Shown one piece after another: positions 6,971 through 14,980 of a DNA stretch of 26,545 bases. Position 1 is the stretch's first letter. Each line of letters starts with the position of its first letter. The stretch covers positions 1 through 26,545 of the forward strand of contig JBPCWZ010000126.1 of assembly GCA_051009015.1 (NCBI GenBank), in the 5' to 3' direction. The notes beneath the pieces were generated by a model. It saw only the letters and a program-made list of their open reading frames with translations, did no database searches and was not told where the DNA came from. Origin of the DNA: JAHRAH01 sp051009015. GTDB taxonomy: Bacteria > Pseudomonadota > Gammaproteobacteria > Tethybacterales > Persebacteraceae. The position numbers and the translations under genes were made by a program.

Positions 6971-8539
6971 TTAAAAGCCCCGTAAAACCTTAACAACAGC
7001 CCATTGCTTATGTCTATCGGCTATCTGAATCGGATATTCGCCGTCGTTAGTTGTCGCCAAAGTATATGCTCCGGCGCGAATAAGGATGCGCGCAACTTCA
7101 GCTTTGCCTTGCCATGCCGCAATATGCAAAGGCGTCCAGCCATCTTCATCTTTTGCCTCAATATTCGCCCCTGCATAGATAAGTGCGCGGGCGGCTTTGG
7201 TTTCACCATAATATGCTGCCAAATGTAAAAGCGTTCTGTTAAATTTTCCTTTTGCCTCAATATTCGCTCCCGCTCTGACAAGGGCGCGGGCAATTTCGGC
7301 ATGACCTGACCATGCCGCAAAATACAAAGGCGTCGAGCCCTCTTTATCTTTTGTGTTGACATTCGCCCCCGCTTTAATAAGGGCAAGGACGATTTCGGTA
7401 TGACCTTTCCATGCCGCAGTATGCAGAGGCGTTGAGCCATTATTATGTTTTGCGTCAATATCCGCTCCCGCTTTGATAAGGACAAGGGCGATTTCGGTTT
7501 GACCATGACCTGCCGCATAATCCAAAGGCGTTCCGCCCTTGTTAGATTTAGCATCAATATCCGCCATCGCTTTGACAAGGATACGGGCGGCTTCGGTATG
7601 ACCTTTCCATGCTGCATAATGCAAAGGCGTCTGACCATATTTATCTTTTATGTTAACATCCGCCCCGCCATTAATTAGGCGCTTGATTTTGGCGATATCA
7701 ACATTTCCCTCTGAATAAAAAGCATTAGCCAAAGCAGTGGTTTTTTCTTTTTGCCGAAGGGCGGTGCGGCGCTTTTCCTCTTCTTGTAGGCGGGCATTAA
7801 GGCGTGCGCGCTCTCTGTTGCCAACTTGCGGGTTTGCGCCCTTTGCTATCAATCGCGCCTCTTCTGCAGTATCACCACTTTGCACCGCCAGAATCAAAGC
7901 GCGGTCTAATTCTTGTTGTCGGTGGATACGCTCTTGTTCTTTCCGCCGTTTCTTTTCGGCGGCGATGCGTCTGCGCGTATTTTCGGCAACTTGCGGATTT
8001 GCGCCCTGTGCAATCAATCGCGCCTCTTCTGCAGTATAGCCATTTCGCACTGCCGCGATTAAAGCAGTATCCAATGCTTTTTGTCGGCGAATGCGATTTT
8101 GCTCTTCCTGCCGCTTCTTTTCGGCGGCGATGCGGTCTTCTTCTGCTTTGCGCTCGGCGGCGATGCGGGCATTGTGTTGCTTTTTCATCTCAAACTCAAT
8201 GTCATTGTGCAACTGCTCCGCGTCATGCCGGTACATATACACATAGCCGCGCTGTGCCATGCAATCGGCAAACACTTGCTCCACCGCCGGTTTTGCCTTT
8301 CGCATTATTAAGCGGCAGGCGTGATAATCGGCTTCTATGCTTTGCCATCGGGCGACTTGCGCCTCGCCTTCGGGGACACCCGACAACTCCGCCCGGACTT
8401 CTTGCCGGATTAATTCAATACTTACCGGAATTTTGCCGTCCGCCCTTTCCCGCGTGAAAGAGTCGGGCGTGAGGTCAAGCCCGCCGCCGCAAGCCGCCAC
8501 AGAAAGCGCGGCGCAAAACAATAACGACCGCGCCGTCAT
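6971..8539 (-). CDS. Ankyrin-repeat lipoprotein with duplicated coiled-coil module
   Basis: 522 aa, paralogue of the gene at 188-1654. The lipobox VAAC (14-17) predicts lipidated Cys17. The N-terminal domain repeats the paralogue closely (FTRERADGKIPVSIELIR is identical; FADCMAQRGYVYMYR nearly so). A charged helix then carries a module present twice: residues 137-184 and 192-239 each read IAAEKKR...(A/E)LDxALI.AV.(N/S)G.TAEEARLIA.GANPQV, a helix plus one ankyrin-like half unit. About seven and a half canonical ankyrin repeats fill 270-522. The gene begins three bases after the stop of the upstream small lipoprotein gene, so translation is probably coupled. An envelope location is well supported; the function is unknown. 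Confidence 0.92.
   Translation of the reverse strand: MTARSLLFCAALSVAACGGGLDLTPDSFTRERADGKIPVSIELIRQEVRAELSGVPEGEAQVARWQSIEADYHACRLIMRKAKPAVEQVFADCMAQRGYVYMYRHDAEQLHNDIEFEMKKQHNARIAAERKAEEDRIAAEKKRQEEQNRIRRQKALDTALIAAVRNGYTAEEARLIAQGANPQVAENTRRRIAAEKKRRKEQERIHRQQELDRALILAVQSGDTAEEARLIAKGANPQVGNRERARLNARLQEEEKRRTALRQKEKTTALANAFYSEGNVDIAKIKRLINGGADVNIKDKYGQTPLHYAAWKGHTEAARILVKAMADIDAKSNKGGTPLDYAAGHGQTEIALVLIKAGADIDAKHNNGSTPLHTAAWKGHTEIVLALIKAGANVNTKDKEGSTPLYFAAWSGHAEIARALVRAGANIEAKGKFNRTLLHLAAYYGETKAARALIYAGANIEAKDEDGWTPLHIAAWQGKAEVARILIRAGAYTLATTNDGEYPIQIADRHKQWAVVKVLRGF
7823..8131 (-). repeat. Internal duplication (165-bp period) in the ankyrin lipoprotein gene
   Basis: Segments 7988-8131 and 7823-7966 encode the two near-identical 48-residue modules of the lipoprotein, offset by 55 codons. 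Each combines a coiled-coil stretch with an ankyrin-like helix pair ending GANPQV. Confidence 0.8.
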
Positions 8540-8542
8540 CGC

Positions 8543-8887
8543 TTAATGATATTCCGCGTAGATAACGCCCTTGCCGCGAAGGCAATGTTGAAAGGAAAGC
8601 ACTTGGTTTTTGCGGCATTCCTTTGTAGATTCCGTCAGCACTTGCCATTCCTCCGGCGTCATCCCATGCCCGGGATGCACCAACTCGGAGCAGTTATAAT
8701 CCGCCGTGGCGATGATATGGCACTGCTCGCGCGCGGCGCTTATCTCGTCATCCGTCATTTTATTGACTCGCTCCACTTCGCGCAGTTTCGGCGTCGCCGC
8801 TTTTTCGGCGCAACCGCCCGCTATCAGCACAGCGGCGAAAACCGCCAAAACGGCGGCGGGAAAACGATGATAGGGTGTTTTTTGCAT
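8543..8887 (-). CDS. Small cysteine-containing lipoprotein
   Basis: 114 aa, unrecognised. MQKTPYHRFPAAVLAVFAAV leads to the lipobox IAGGC, with lipidated Cys26. The mature part has four further Cys (EQCHI, YNCSE, KECRK, QHCLR), probably two disulphides in the periplasm. Its end, ECRKNQVLSFQHCLRGKGVIY, resembles the C...F.(D/H)C(M/L)...GYVY segment of the two ankyrin lipoproteins. The start at 8887 is set by an excellent AAAGGAGG ribosome site four bases upstream and by the signal peptide; the longer frame is ignored. It is the first gene of the four-gene ankyrin operon, whose promoter is directly upstream. Confidence 0.85.
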   Translation of the reverse strand: MQKTPYHRFPAAVLAVFAAVLIAGGCAEKAATPKLREVERVNKMTDDEISAAREQCHIIATADYNCSELVHPGHGMTPEEWQVLTESTKECRKNQVLSFQHCLRGKGVIYAEYH

Positions 8888-8911
8888 TTTTCCTCCTTTG
8901 GGATTTGCGCT

Positions 8912-8943
8912 ATTATAATACGACCTCTGCCCGAATTCATCAA
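8912..8943 (-). promoter_or_regulatory. Promoter of the minus-strand ankyrin operon
   Basis: On the minus strand TTGATG (8943-8938) is followed after 17 bases by TATTAT (8920-8915), overlapping a perfect TATAAT (8917-8912). ATTCGGG sits upstream of the -10 at the same distance as in the other ankyrin promoters. The promoter fills the gap between the RND pump gene and the small lipoprotein gene. Confidence 0.7.
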
Positions 8944-8946
8944 ACC

Positions 8947-11900
8947 TTAACGGGCGGGGGACGGGGATGGGGTTTCGGGGCGCAGGCGGGATAATAAACC
9001 TGCCGCCGATTCGTGATAGGACATGTATGCGGGGACGACAAATAATATTAATAATGTCGCAAACATCAAGCCGAAACATACCGATATCGCCATCGGTATC
9101 AAAAACTGCGCTTGCGTGGAAGTTTCAAACATCAGCGGCGACAAGCCGCCGACCGTCGTCAGAGAAGTCAGCATTACCGCGCGAAAACGGCGGCATGCCG
9201 TGTCGGTTATTAATTCATCGCATCCCTTGCCGCCCGGGGTTTTGCGGCGCAAAAGATAATCGCGCACCAGAATAATCGCATCGTTTATTACGATGCCGTT
9301 TAGCGTAAAAACGCCAAAAGCCGACAAAATGGACATTTCATAACCCATCAAAGCATGCCCGAATATCGCGCCGATAACCGACAGCGGCGCCGTCAGAATA
9401 ATCACCAGCGGAAAAGTCCATGATGAAAAAACGGCGGCGAGTATCGTGTATATCAATATCGCGGCGACAAGCAAGCCGAGTTTCATATCGGCGACCGTCT
9501 CCCGCTCGTCGGCATTCTTTCCCTCAAAAGACCATTCCACGCCGAAGCGCTCGGTTATCTTCGGCAATATATCCTCGCGCAAAGCGCGCTGCACCTGCTG
9601 CGCATCCGTTGCAACAAAATCCACATCGGCGACAACATTGACGCCCAGCCGCGCATTAAAACGCTGCAAAACATCAAAGCCGCGCCGGTTGCTGACATCG
9701 GCAACATCGGCAAGGGCGGCATAACCGCCGTTTGGCAAGCGCACGCGAAAAGATGAAAAATCGCGCAAGGTGTCGCCGCTGCTCAGCATCACCCGCAAAT
9801 CAATTTCATCCACTCCTTCATAAAAAGTTTGCACATGCCTGCCGCTGAATGCATCGCGCAGTTGCGCCGCAATGCCCTCCGCCGTCAGACCCAGGGAATG
9901 CCCCAGCGGCGTCAAAGAAAAAACCGCCTGCTTTTTGCCAAAAGCCATGTCATCGCGCGGCTGCGACAAGCCGGGAAGTTTTGCCATCTCCTCTTGCAGT
10001 GCCAAAGACGATTGCTTTAACGCATCGGGCGTTTTGCCGCCGGTCAATCTTACCTGCAAATCCTCGCCCGGCGGTCCGCCCCCCCTTGCACGCACCGAAA
10101 ACTTCTCCACGCCCGCCGGAGTGCGCACTCTTTCCTGCCATGCGAGCGCAAACTCGCTTGCCAAAATGCGCCGCTCTTCCGAAGGCGACAACTCGGCAAG
10201 CACTTCAACAAACTCATCGCCGCTTTGACCGTCGCCCTGGTCGCCGGCATTAAGCGCCTGATACACCGTGTAATAGCGCAGCAAATTTTCTTCTCCCTTA
10301 AAACTCGCCTCGGCATCTTGCAAAGCGCGCACTATCTCACCGGCGAATTGTTCAACCTCCGCCCGCGGCGTGCCCGCCACAAAAGCCGCCTGCGCGCGCA
10401 CATTGTTCAACTCCGCAGCCGGAAAAAAGCGGTATTTGACCGCGCCGCCGACAAACATCGCAACCGATGCGATAAGCAGCGCAAAAGCCGCCGCAACAGT
10501 CGCCCCGCGATAACGGATAGCCCGCGCAACCCACCGGCGAAAAACAACCTCCTGAAAATGGTCAATGCCCCGCTCCATCGCCGCGCGCATCTTGCCGGTT
10601 TCGCGCTTGCCAATGCGCCGGAAAGAACCCAGCAAATGCCCGGGCAAAACCAAAAAACACTCAAAAACCGAAGCCAGCAAAACGCATATCACCACCAGCG
10701 GTATCTCAAAAATAATCGCGCCGATGGGACCGCCGATAAGCAGCAAAGGCATAAACGCTCCGACCGTCGTAAAAGAAGAAGCGACAACAGCGGGCAGCAT
10801 CTCGCGCGCGCCCATAATCGCCGCCCGCACCGGCGAATCGCCGTTTTTCAATCGGTGCGCGGCATTCTCGCCGACGACAATGGCATCATCAACGACAATT
10901 CCCGTGACCATAATAAATGCAAACAATGTCAGCATGTTGATGCTGCCGCCCAAAAAAAACAGCGCCGTCAAGCCGACCATAAAAGACGCCGGAATGCCCG
11001 CCGCAACCCAAAAAGCCACGCTCGCGCGCAAAAACAAAAACAAAAACGCCAATACCAAAACCAAACCCTGCAGCAGGTTTTTCAACAACAAATCCATCCG
11101 CGATTCAATCGCCAGCCATCGCTCGGAATGGATTGTCAAGCGCATGCTCGGCGGCAGTTTTGCCGCTTCTTTATCCCGCCATTCGCGCACGCGCCTGCCG
11201 GTTTCCAAAGCACTGCCGCCCGGCTTTTGGTCTATGCGAAACTCCACCGCCGGTTTGCCATTAAACAATATCGTCTTTTCGTCATCGCCGGGGGCGCGTT
11301 CTATGGATGCGATATCGCCCAAGCGATAACTCGCCCCGCCCTGCCCGAGAATCTCCAACTCGCCGATGCCGAGCAAATCCTGCCGCTTTTCCAAAGTGCG
11401 CAAAAGCCGCTTGTTGCCCGCACCGCCGACATCGCCCGCCGAAACATCAACATTGCGCCGCCCGATTTGCGCCGCAACATCGCCTATCGTCAAACCCAAC
11501 TCGCTCAACTGCCGCTGGTCAAAACGCACGCGAATCTCGTCGGTCGGCAAACCGCGCACGCTGACATTGCCGACATCAAGGCGGGCAAGTTTGTCTTCCA
11601 ACTGCCGCGCCAAAGGTTGAATCTCGCGCGCGCCGTCTCCGGTAAGGGCGATGGAAGAAACATTCTGCCGCACCTCGGCAAAACTAATCTCCGGTGCTTC
11701 GGCATCGGACGGCAAACTCGCCGCCGCCCGCTCCAGATAACGGCGCACATCGTCCGCCGCTTTGTCAATGTCGTGCCGGTCGGGAAACTCCAATATCACC
11801 GAACCATTGCCGTCGTAGGCGTAAGAATACATTTCCTTGACATCCGGCACGTCGCGCAAACTGTTTTCCAGCGGCGTCAAAACAGAATCATAAACATCCT

Positions 11901-12072
11901 CCGCCGCCGCCCCGCGCCATGCAACGCGGACTGTCACAACCTGCACCGCAAACTCGGGAAAAAATCGCTTTTCTATGCGCCCGGAAACCGTCAGCCCGCT
12001 AAACAGCATAATAACCATCAGCAAATTCGGCGCAATGCGATGCCGGGCAAAAGCGGCGACAAGCCCGCGCAT
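8947..12072 (-). CDS. RND-family efflux transporter, inner-membrane pump subunit
   Basis: 1041 aa, full length for the AcrB/MdtB/HAE class. It is a proton-driven inner-membrane antiporter that works with a periplasmic adaptor and an outer-membrane channel. Seen features: N-terminal TM1 with FFPEF, two repeated porter halves, the TM4 proton-relay pair in GIVVDDAIVVGENA (Asp395, Asp396), the equivalent GIVINDAIILVRD in the second half, and conserved helices ending the protein. Its start overlaps the adaptor stop by one base (TAATG), so the two are co-translated. No outer-membrane factor gene is present here. The substrate cannot be read from the sequence. Confidence 0.95.
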   Translation of the reverse strand: MRGLVAAFARHRIAPNLLMVIMLFSGLTVSGRIEKRFFPEFAVQVVTVRVAWRGAAAEDVYDSVLTPLENSLRDVPDVKEMYSYAYDGNGSVILEFPDRHDIDKAADDVRRYLERAAASLPSDAEAPEISFAEVRQNVSSIALTGDGAREIQPLARQLEDKLARLDVGNVSVRGLPTDEIRVRFDQRQLSELGLTIGDVAAQIGRRNVDVSAGDVGGAGNKRLLRTLEKRQDLLGIGELEILGQGGASYRLGDIASIERAPGDDEKTILFNGKPAVEFRIDQKPGGSALETGRRVREWRDKEAAKLPPSMRLTIHSERWLAIESRMDLLLKNLLQGLVLVLAFLFLFLRASVAFWVAAGIPASFMVGLTALFFLGGSINMLTLFAFIMVTGIVVDDAIVVGENAAHRLKNGDSPVRAAIMGAREMLPAVVASSFTTVGAFMPLLLIGGPIGAIIFEIPLVVICVLLASVFECFLVLPGHLLGSFRRIGKRETGKMRAAMERGIDHFQEVVFRRWVARAIRYRGATVAAAFALLIASVAMFVGGAVKYRFFPAAELNNVRAQAAFVAGTPRAEVEQFAGEIVRALQDAEASFKGEENLLRYYTVYQALNAGDQGDGQSGDEFVEVLAELSPSEERRILASEFALAWQERVRTPAGVEKFSVRARGGGPPGEDLQVRLTGGKTPDALKQSSLALQEEMAKLPGLSQPRDDMAFGKKQAVFSLTPLGHSLGLTAEGIAAQLRDAFSGRHVQTFYEGVDEIDLRVMLSSGDTLRDFSSFRVRLPNGGYAALADVADVSNRRGFDVLQRFNARLGVNVVADVDFVATDAQQVQRALREDILPKITERFGVEWSFEGKNADERETVADMKLGLLVAAILIYTILAAVFSSWTFPLVIILTAPLSVIGAIFGHALMGYEMSILSAFGVFTLNGIVINDAIILVRDYLLRRKTPGGKGCDELITDTACRRFRAVMLTSLTTVGGLSPLMFETSTQAQFLIPMAISVCFGLMFATLLILFVVPAYMSYHESAAGLLSRLRPETPSPSPAR

Positions 12073-13295
12073 TATTCTATGACCTCAACCTTGGCGCGGT
12101 TGGCAAGTTGCGGAAGTTGATTGGCGACAATGCGCGACTCGCCCGTCAGACCCGGGCACGACAAAAGCGCCGCCGTTTCATCGCCGTCCAAGCCCAAACC
12201 GGCGCGGCGGCAAAACTCGGCATTCGTCCGCCCGTCTTCGCCGATGCGATAAATGCGGTCGTCGTTATAAATGGCATCAACCGGCACGGCAATAAGATTC
12301 TCCTGCGGCGGAAGTTCCAAGCGTATTTCGTGCGTTGCGCCCACAACCCAATCGCCGCCGGGCAGGGCAAAAAACACATCAACACTTCCGCCGTCATCCA
12401 CGCGCGGTTCCATCCCGTCAAAGGCAAGAGTCAAATGCGCATCCGCCCGGCGCAAAACCGCCAGCAAAGAATCACCGGCACCGGCGGCATGTCTTTGCGG
12501 CAGGGCAATGCGCAGGCGCATCTTTTTCGGGTTGAATATCTCCAGCAATGGCGCGCCCGCCGCCGGTCTTTGCCCCGCCGCCGTGTGAATGCGGGCGATG
12601 CGCCCGGCAAAAGGCGACAAAAGCCGCCCGCGCTCTATCAATAAATCGGTTTGGGCTAGTTGTGCTTTGGCGCGCTCCATCTGCGCTTGTGCGGTTTTCT
12701 CGCGCGTTTCGTAGTTTGCGAGTTGATTTTGCATTTGGGCGTATTCCAATCTTCGCTGGCGGTATGCTTGTTCGGAAGATTCTGTTTGCACTTCGCTGAC
12801 CGCGCCGCCGCCGAGCAGTTCTTTGTTGCGCAGGTAGTTCTTTTCGGCAAGTTGCAAAAGGCGGGCGGTATCTTCCAGGTTTGCGGCATCGGACTTTTTG
12901 TCGCGGCGCAATGCGTCAAGGCGCAACTCTATCTCGGTCATATCCGCTTGCTGGCGGCGGCGCGTCAGGTCAAACTCGCGCAAATCAAAAACCAAAAGGC
13001 GGCGACCGGCGGCGACATAATCGCCCTCAACAACCGACACCTTCAAGACATCGGCGGATAGCGGCGCCGTCAAAACCGCATAATCGCGCGCCCGCACTTC
13101 GCCGGGCAAAAACAACAAAGGACGGCGCGGCGCGGGCGATACCATCATCGCCCGCACCGCCGTGACTGTTTCAACTTCCGCCGCCGGTTCGCTTTTTTCG
13201 CGGCTGTCAAAAGCAAACTTCATCGCCGCCGCCGCCATCGCAAGCAACACAACCGCAACAAGCAAAGAACGCAACCACGCAGGCATCGCCGTCAT
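12072..13295 (-). CDS. RND efflux periplasmic adaptor (membrane fusion protein)
   Basis: 407 aa. An N-terminal hydrophobic anchor (about 8-27) is followed by a split lipoyl/barrel-sandwich domain (LTAPLSADVLKVSVVEGDYV... and LLSPFAGRIARIHTAAGQRP). A long coiled-coil hairpin (about 100-215, rich in Arg/Glu/Gln) lies between the halves, with beta-barrel and membrane-proximal domains after. It bridges the RND pump to an outer-membrane channel. Its start overlaps the preceding gene by four bases (ATGA), and its stop overlaps the pump start by one, showing a tightly coupled operon. Confidence 0.93.
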   Translation of the reverse strand: MTAMPAWLRSLLVAVVLLAMAAAAMKFAFDSREKSEPAAEVETVTAVRAMMVSPAPRRPLLFLPGEVRARDYAVLTAPLSADVLKVSVVEGDYVAAGRRLLVFDLREFDLTRRRQQADMTEIELRLDALRRDKKSDAANLEDTARLLQLAEKNYLRNKELLGGGAVSEVQTESSEQAYRQRRLEYAQMQNQLANYETREKTAQAQMERAKAQLAQTDLLIERGRLLSPFAGRIARIHTAAGQRPAAGAPLLEIFNPKKMRLRIALPQRHAAGAGDSLLAVLRRADAHLTLAFDGMEPRVDDGGSVDVFFALPGGDWVVGATHEIRLELPPQENLIAVPVDAIYNDDRIYRIGEDGRTNAEFCRRAGLGLDGDETAALLSCPGLTGESRIVANQLPQLANRAKVEVIE

Positions 13296-14140
13296 TCTAC
13301 TCCACCGCCGCCGTTGTCGTCATTGTCGTTTTCGCCGCCGCCATTTTCGCCGTCATTTTCGCCGCCGCCAAAAAATGCTTCGTCGCTGGCGATAACTCTG
13401 CCTTTCGCATCGGCGACAATAAGGCGCATTTTGACAATGCGCGCATCATCGGGCAGGTTGATGCTTTCGGTAATTTCGCGGTATCGTTGAAAATCCAACT
13501 TCGCCGGTTGTTGCGGGGCGCGCAATGCGCTTTCAATTCCGTTATCAATACTGACTATCTCAAAATAATAAGCACCCTTGAATGTGCCGCTTTTTGAGCG
13601 CACCAAAACCGCGCTGAGCCGCCGCCGCCCCGATGCAAAGCCGGGGTCTTCGGCAAGCGCGTGAATGACCATTTGCCCGCCTTCCGCGTCAATTATCTGG
13701 CGGTATGTCAATATCGTTTCGTCGCGGCGCAAAATATCGCTGACCAAATCGCGGTTTTCCGCCGTCAGTTGCGCGACTTCGGCATCGCGCAGGGCAAGTT
13801 GCGCGCGGAGTTGTTCGTTTTCCTGCGAGTGGGCGATTTGCTCCTTTGCCAACTCGCGCACTTTGCCATCCAGCGATTTTATGTCCGGCAGGTTTTGCGA
13901 TGACGGCGAATAGCCGCTTCCCAGCCAAAAAGCCAGCACCAGCGCCGCGCCAAAAGCAAGCATCCTTCGCACTTTCGCCAAAGCAAGCGCCCGCCCCGCC
14001 AGCCCGCGCGCCCTGCCATAAAGCAAAAGCAACCCGCCGCGCCGCAACCATCCGCCGCCGCTTAGCAAAAGCCCTTTTAATCCCCTCATTACTCCGGACA
14101 AAACTTTGATTATCCCCGCCATCAACGCCAATCCCCGCAC
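13292..14140 (-). CDS. Membrane-anchored coiled-coil protein heading the RND operon
   Basis: 282 aa, function not recognised. A Gly/Leu/Arg-rich N-terminus leads to a membrane segment (about 60-75, MLAFGAALVLAFWLGSG). A short coiled coil (about 88-130, KVRELAKEQIAHSQENEQLR) and a compact periplasmic domain (150-260, with YYFEIVSIDNGIESAL and VKMRLIVADAKGRV) follow, then an acidic Gly/Asn/Asp/Glu tail. The start is uncertain: GTG at 14140 gives the full frame, and ATG at 14122 or 14089 would also keep the membrane segment. Its TGA overlaps the adaptor ATG, so it is probably co-translated with the efflux genes. Whether it is an efflux accessory protein or only shares transcription is open. Confidence 0.75.
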   Translation of the reverse strand: MRGLALMAGIIKVLSGVMRGLKGLLLSGGGWLRRGGLLLLYGRARGLAGRALALAKVRRMLAFGAALVLAFWLGSGYSPSSQNLPDIKSLDGKVRELAKEQIAHSQENEQLRAQLALRDAEVAQLTAENRDLVSDILRRDETILTYRQIIDAEGGQMVIHALAEDPGFASGRRRLSAVLVRSKSGTFKGAYYFEIVSIDNGIESALRAPQQPAKLDFQRYREITESINLPDDARIVKMRLIVADAKGRVIASDEAFFGGGENDGENGGGENDNDDNGGGGVE

Positions 14141-14156
14141 CGCAAACCAAACACTC

Positions 14157-14184
14157 CCGCAAAAGCCGCTATGCTAACACAAAA
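14157..14184. repeat. Left 28-bp direct repeat flanking the ATPase/nuclease cassette
   Basis: CCGCAAAAGCCGCTATGCTA plus ACACAAAA recurs at 16501-16528 with a single A/G difference in the same orientation. ATCAACGCC also precedes both copies at a short distance. The remaining gap up to 14426 holds an AT-rich patch (14265-14305) and a TATAAT (14325-14330), but no gene that I can support. Confidence 0.75.
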
Positions 14185-14426
14185 CAACAAAAATCCCCGC
14201 CGCAACAAAATAACCGCAGTTGATATCAAACAACAACAACAGGCTTTGTGCACGGCAAGCGCATCGGGTTTTTGGATATAAAAAATAAAAAAATGATAAA
14301 AATCCGCCTGCCCTTCGGCGTCAGTATAATCGGCACGGCGCACAAACCCTAATCACCGATAATATTCCCGCGCCCGGATGGCATTCTTTTTGCCGGGCAA
14401 GTCAGGAAAAACTTCAATGTGCGGAA

Positions 14427-14978
14427 TTACGAACGGAGCAAGTCGCTCAGCGGAATGGGGCCACGGACAATAACGGACTTAACTTTGTATTTTCCACAGT
14501 CGTAATACGCGCCAGGGCCGCGCCGGTGCGGCACTCTTTTTTGTACCATTTTTGTAGATTCGCGTGCGGCGATGACGGCAAAATGCATGCGAATTTCCCC
14601 GTCCTCGCCAAAATGCTCGGTCAGCACTGCTTTGATATACCAAAACAACGGAATGGAGCATCTGATTTGCTTGCATGCGTCCACAAGGTTGTCATCGCCG
14701 AGTGTTGTTTTCATCTCGCACAGGACGACATCGGTCACATCACCCTGCGGGACGATGATAAAATAATCGCATACCTTGGCGTAGCCGCCCTGGAGAAGTG
14801 CATCTTGATTTTGGGGTGCTTTTATCGCCAACGCCGTCCCGGGCGCGCCAATCAGGGATACTTTCATGTTGCTTCCGGGGGCCGGTTCCGACAACACAAT
14901 CACGTTTGTTTTGGGTTTAACAAACCGGAATTTTTTGCCCCTTTCCGCAAGCGCGCCTTTCAGTTTGCCAAAATCCAC
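14427..14978 (-). CDS. Putative PD-(D/E)xK nuclease-like partner of the AAA ATPase
   Basis: 183 aa, no named family recognised. Residues 70-110 show the layout of a PD-(D/E)xK nuclease core: CDYFIIVP with Asp71, then VVLCEMKTT with Glu88 and Lys90 in E-x-K spacing, then a helix with Gln104 (ACKQIRCS). Before it comes GTALAIKAPQNQDALLQGGY; after it a basic segment (KMVQKRVPHRRGPG). It starts at GTG only two bases after the ATPase stop, with GGAGG seven bases ahead of it inside the ATPase gene, so expression is coupled. A small nuclease-like protein tied to an OLD/AAA15 ATPase suggests an anti-phage or anti-plasmid effector. The fold is inferred from spacing of residues, not from alignment. Confidence 0.75.
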   Translation of the reverse strand: MDFGKLKGALAERGKKFRFVKPKTNVIVLSEPAPGSNMKVSLIGAPGTALAIKAPQNQDALLQGGYAKVCDYFIIVPQGDVTDVVLCEMKTTLGDDNLVDACKQIRCSIPLFWYIKAVLTEHFGEDGEIRMHFAVIAARESTKMVQKRVPHRRGPGAYYDCGKYKVKSVIVRGPIPLSDLLRS

Positions 14979-14980
14979 GC

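Noticed and set aside
10225..12120. 631-codon open frame on plus
   Set aside because: It lies antisense to the RND pump gene, which has clear motifs; the Arg/His/Gln-rich product is typical of an antisense shadow in GC-rich DNA.
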